DNA from: Halobacteriovoraceae bacterium
GTDB lineage: Bacteria; Bdellovibrionota; Bacteriovoracia; Bacteriovoracales; Bacteriovoracaceae
Direction: 5' to 3'
Assembly (NCBI GenBank): GCA_020635135.1
Contig: JACKAJ010000016.1
Span: 868,001 to 932,000 of the forward strand
DNA length: 64,000 nucleotides
The notes below the pieces were generated by a model. It worked only from the letters and a program-made list of their open reading frames with translations, was not told the DNA's origin and made no database searches. Of the stretch, positions 52,801-58,800 are shown in pieces (the stretch's first letter is position 1; the number at the start of each line of letters is the position of its first letter). The translations under genes were made by a program, and so were the position numbers.

Positions 52801-55800
52801 CAGATCCATCAATAGTTGTGTCATAATAGCAAGTGTAAGAAAGAGTATCACCATCCACATCGGTATCATTACCTGAATTTGTATCCGCTGCATTAATCGC
52901 CGTAATGGCGTTGCCATCGGCAACGAGTTGATCACTAATAGCTACTAAGCTTGGGGCATCGTTAAAGCAATCAGACATGGTCCAGCTATGGGTCCCCGTC
53001 AAGTCGGTTCGAGCTGCTATAGCCGATGTATTATAACAAACGGGCACTCCTCCTAAGGCGACACTATTTTGCGAAGAAGTAGCTTCAGCCATAACTAAAA
53101 AAGCACTATAATTTTGAATACTGATTGCAGATAATCCAAAAATACTGGTCATATTAGTCACGTTACCAACATTCCAACCACTCATATCAGGATTAGCAGC
53201 AGAATTATAAAACATACCACTCATATTAGTCACAGCTGCTGTGTCCCAGCCGCTCACATTGGGATTAGCCGAAGTTGCTCCATTAAACATGGTTCCCATG
53301 TTGGTGACATTCGAAGTATTCCAACCACTGGTATCGGGATTAGCAGATGTGGCTCCTTGAAACATATAATAAAAAGTGGTCGCCGCTGATGTATTCCAGC
53401 CACTGGTATTCGGATTCGCCGCTGTTGCCTGTTGAAACATCAAATTAAAATGTGTCGCACTTGATGTATCCCAACTGCTGGTATCAGGATTTGCAGCTGT
53501 AGTTCCTTTAAACATATAGGTAAAATAGACGACATTTGAAGTGTTCCAACCACTAGTATCAGGGACAACATTTGTGGCATCTCGAAACATACCATCCATG
53601 CGAGTCACAGCAGTAGTATTTCCTCCAGAAACTGTCGTTAGATTACTACAACCATAGAATGCATTTTGAAAATCAGTCCAACCAAGATCACCAAGATTTG
53701 GTACTGTTAAAATTTTATCCTTATCACCGGTATTATTAAAAGACAGAGAATTCGCCGATCCAGTAATGGTGATTGTATAGGTATTCGCTGTAGCATAAAC
53801 ATGGCTTGGATTAGCTGTGCTAAAACTTTCTACAGCCCCATCACCCCAGTCAATTGTGACATCAACAGTCCCACCAAGAGGAATGGTGATGGACTCGCTT
53901 GCTCCTGAGGTCTGCCAACTTGAAATAAAGGCATCTGCAGCAACATAAACTTCTATGACAAAAATTTCATCATCAGTTCCACCGAGGCCATCATCAGCGA
54001 CAATAGAGAATTCATACTCACCTGCTTGTGAACTCGGTGTCCAATCAAGGACTCCCGTTGTTCCATTCCAGGAAACCCCTGTCAATGACGCACAAGAATT
54101 AGTTGTTCCTACGGAACCATCTGCCGTTGTATCATAATAACAATTATAGTTGAGAGTATCGAGATCTATATCTTGATCATCTCCACCATCAGCAGCATTA
54201 ATAGTTGTTATGGCCACTCCATCAGAAACTAATTGATTGTCGATCGTATCAAGTACCGGATCTCTGTTAACATTCGTAATTGTTAAATCGAAAAACTCAT
54301 CATCACTGAGAACACCTGATGTTCCAGTGATTCGAATTTCATAGAGTGGGCCACCGTCATATGCCGTGTAATCAGGTGTCCAATCGAGAACACCGTTGCT
54401 CGCATCCCAAGTCACGGAACCAGGAAGAGTTGTACAAGCATTAGTCGTTGCGACTGAATCGTCACTCGTATTATCAAAATAGCAAACATAATCAATGTCT
54501 TCAGCATCTCGATCATTATCACTACTTGTAAAGTCATCTTGAGCATCCACTTGAGTGATGGCTGAATTTTCAGCAACTGTTTCTGGGCTTATCGTACTTA
54601 GGACAGGAGGGAGATCAATATCATTGACCGTAATAACAAAAATTTCTTCCCCACTAAGAACTCCTGCGGTCCCCACAATTTTAAATTCGTAATCCCCTGC
54701 CGTTCCATAGGCAGGCGTCCAATCAAAAGTTCCCAAGGTAGTTGAAAAACTAACTCCTATAGCTCCACAAGAAAGAACATTGGCAACAGCTCCATCAACA
54801 GTCGTATCGTAATAACAGGTATATCCAATTGTTTCAGAATCACGATCGGCATCAGAACTAGTATAAGTATCTTCAGCATTTATTGTCGTTAAAGCTACTG
54901 TCTCATCAACATTTGTATCAGATATTGTGCTAAGTACTGGAGGGAGATCGACATCGTTAACAGTGATTGTAAAATAGATAGTATCAGTAAGATCACCCTC
55001 ATTACCAATGATCATAAACTCATAGGTACCAGAGATGTTGTAAGCTGGAGTCCAGTCAATCACTCCGGCCGCAGTCATATTAAATGTTCCAGGTATGGCT
55101 GAGCCCGTACTACCATCACACTTATTCGTTTGAGTAACTGAATTATCATCACTCGCATCCCACCAACAAGTGTACGTAATCGTATCGCCATCCCGATCAG
55201 TATCATTTCCAGTATTCGTGTCATTGATATTAATTTGTGTCATAGCACTGGCCTGATCAACGGAATTATCAGTTACTGAAACTAGCTCAGGAGGAAGATC
55301 AATGTTGTTAACTGTGATTGTAAAATAAGTAACATCCGTAAGATCACCTTCGTCAGCAATAATCATCAGTTCGTAGGTTCCCGACGCCGTATAGTCAGGC
55401 GTCCAATCGAGAACCCCCGCAGCTGTCATATTGAAAGTTCCAGGAACGGCCGAGCCAGTACTTCCATCACACTCATTTGTTTGAGTTACTGAATCATCAC
55501 TACTGGTATCCCACCAACAAGTATAAGTAATAGCATCTCCGTCTCTATCATTATCTGTTCCTGTCACATCATCATTAATAGAAACTTGAGTAATTGCAGA
55601 CTCTTGGTTGACGGCCTCATCCGCAATGGTTGGCATCACAGGAGGGAAATCAATATCATTCACTGTGATTGTAAAATAAGCAACATCAGTGAGATCCCCT
55701 TCACTAGCAATAATCATCAATTCGTATGTCCCTGAGGCTGTATAATTCGGAGTCCAATCCAAGACTCCAGCAGCTGTCATATTGAAAGTTCCAGGAAGAG

Positions 55801-58800
55801 CTGACCCTGTACTCCCATCACATTCATTGGTGTTTGCTACAGAATCATCACTACTGGTATCCCACCAACAAGTATAAGTAATAGCATCTCCGTCTCTATC
55901 ATTATCTGTTCCTGTCACATCATCATTAATAGAAACTTGGGTAATCGCAGACTCTTGGTTGACGCCTTCATCTGCAATTGTTGGCATAACAGGGGGAAGA
56001 TCAATATTATTAACTGTAATTGTAAAATAAAGAGTATCTGAGAGATCACCTTCTGATCCGACAACTTTCAACTCATATGTTCCTGAGGCTGTATAATCTG
56101 GAGTCCAATCAATTACTCCAGCAACTGTCATATTAAAAGTTCCAGGAAGAGCTGACCCTGTACTCCCATCACATTCATTGGTGTTTGTTACAGAATCATC
56201 ACTAGTCGTATCCCACCAGCAAGTATAGGTAATCGCATCACCGTCGCGATCTGTATCATTACCTGTATTCGTATCATTGACATCAACTTGAGTGATAGCA
56301 GATTCCTGGTTCACGGCTTCATCGCTCACAGAAATAAGTTCAGGAGGAAGATCGATATCGCTCACGTTGATTTGAAAAATAAATGTATCAGTAAGATCGC
56401 CTTCGCTAGCTATAATTTTAATCTCATAAGCTCCTGACGACCCAGCGTCAGGGGTCCAATCCAAAATACCTCCAGCTGCGAAAGTCACACTTCCTGGAAG
56501 CTGAGTCCCTCCTGTCGCACACTGATTAACAGAGGCTACACTATCATCATCTACATTATCCCAAAAACAAGTATAGGTAATCGCATCGCCGTCACGATCA
56601 GTATCATTTCCTGTCACGTTGTCATGGGCATTCACTTGCGTAATCGCTGTTGTTTCATTAACTGTTTCATCAGAGATAGAAGCAATAATTGGAGGAAGAT
56701 CGATATCATTTACATTAAGAGTAAAATAAGCAGTATCATCAAGATCACCTTCATCACCAATGATCATCAATTCATAAGTTCCACTGGCAGTATGATCAGG
56801 AGTCCAATCCAGAACTCCTGAAGCTGTGAGGTTGAAAGTTCCAGGAAGTGCCGATCCGGTACTTCCATCACACTCATTCGTCTGAGTAACACTATCGTTA
56901 TCCGTAGTATCCCACCAGCAAGCATACGTGATCGCATCACCATCTCGATCATTATCATTTCCTGTTACATTATCATTCACATCAACTTGCGTAATCGCAT
57001 TCGTTTGATTAACTGTTTCATCAGCAATACTCGGCATCACCGGTGGAAGGTCGATATCATTTACAGTAATGGTAAAATAAGCAGTATCATCAAGATCACC
57101 TTCATCACCAATGATCATCAATTCATAAGTTCCACTGGCAGTATAATCAGGAGTCCAATTTAGAACTCCCGCAGCTGTCATATTGAAAGTTCCAGGGAGT
57201 GCCGATCCTGTGCTTCCATCACACTCATTGGTTTGAGTAACACTATCATTGTCTGAAGTGTCCCACCAGCAAGTATAAGTGATCGCATCGCCATCGCGAT
57301 CATTATCCGTTCCTGTAACATCGTCATTGATCGATACTTGCGTAATGGCAGACTCTTGATTAACAGATTCATCAGAAACGACTGGCATGACTGGTGGGAG
57401 ATCGATATCATTCACTGTGATAGTAAAATAAGCAGCATCACTAAGATCACCTTCATCGCCGATGATCATGAGCTCGTAGGTTCCACTCGCAATATAATTC
57501 GGAGTCCAATCTAGAACTCCCGCAGCTGTCATATTGAAAGTTCCAGGAAGCGCCGACCCCGTACTTCCATTACACTCATTGGTTTGCACAACTGTATCAT
57601 TGTCTGAAGTATCCCACCAACAAGTATAAGTGATCGCATCACCATCACGATCATTATCTGTTCCCGTAACATTGTCGTTAATACTCACTTGCGTGATCGC
57701 CGATTCCTGGTTCACGGCTTCATCAGCAATACTCGGCATAATTGGAGGGAGATCAATATCGTTGACTGTGATTGTAAAATATTCGGTATCAGTAAGATCA
57801 CCTTCATCTCCAATGATCATCAATTCATATGTTCCTGAAGCTGTATAATCGGGGGTCCAATCAATTACTCCTCCCGCAGCGAGATTAAATGTTCCAGGCA
57901 AACCAACTCCGGTACTTCCATCACACTCATTAGTCAGGGTAACTGAATCGTTGTCTGAATTATCCCACCAACAAGTATACCCAATGGCATCTCCATCGCG
58001 ATCGAGATCGTTTCCAGTATAAACATCATTAGCGTCTTGTTGAGTTATTGCCGATTCTTGATTAACTGTTTCGTTACTCAAAGCTGCGATATCTGGCGGA
58101 AGATCAATATCGCTTACATTTATTTGAAAAATTAAAGTATCACTAAGATCACCTTCACTGGCTACAATTTTAATCTCATAAGCACCCACTATCCCATAAG
58201 TTGGCGTCCAGTCGAGTACTCCTCCAGCAGCAAAGGTGACAGTTCCCGGAAGCTGAGATCCTCCTGCAGCACACTGATTCACAGAGGCTACAGCATCGTC
58301 ATCTACATTGTCCCAATAGCATGTATAAGTAATGGTATCACCATCACGATCCGTATCGTTTCCGGTGATATCATCGTGAACATTAATTTGCGTTATTGCT
58401 TGTAATTCATTGACTGTCTCATCAGCAATGTTTGAAATAATAGGGGGAAGGTCGATATCATTCACTGTGATAGTAAAATAAGCAGCATCACTAAGATCAC
58501 CTTCATCGCCGATGATCATGAGCTCGTAGGTTCCACTCGCAATATAATTCGGAGTCCAATCTAGAACTCCCGCAGCTGTCATATTGAAAGTTCCAGGAAG
58601 CGCCGACCCCGTACTTCCATCACACTCATTGGTTTGCACAACTGTATCATTGTCTGAAGTATCCCACCAACAAGTATAAGTGATCGCATCACCATCACGA
58701 TCATTATCTGTTCCCGTAACATTGTCGTTAATACTCACTTGCGTGATCGCTGATTCTTGATTCACAGTTTCGTCAGCAATTACGGGCATCACCGGTGCAA

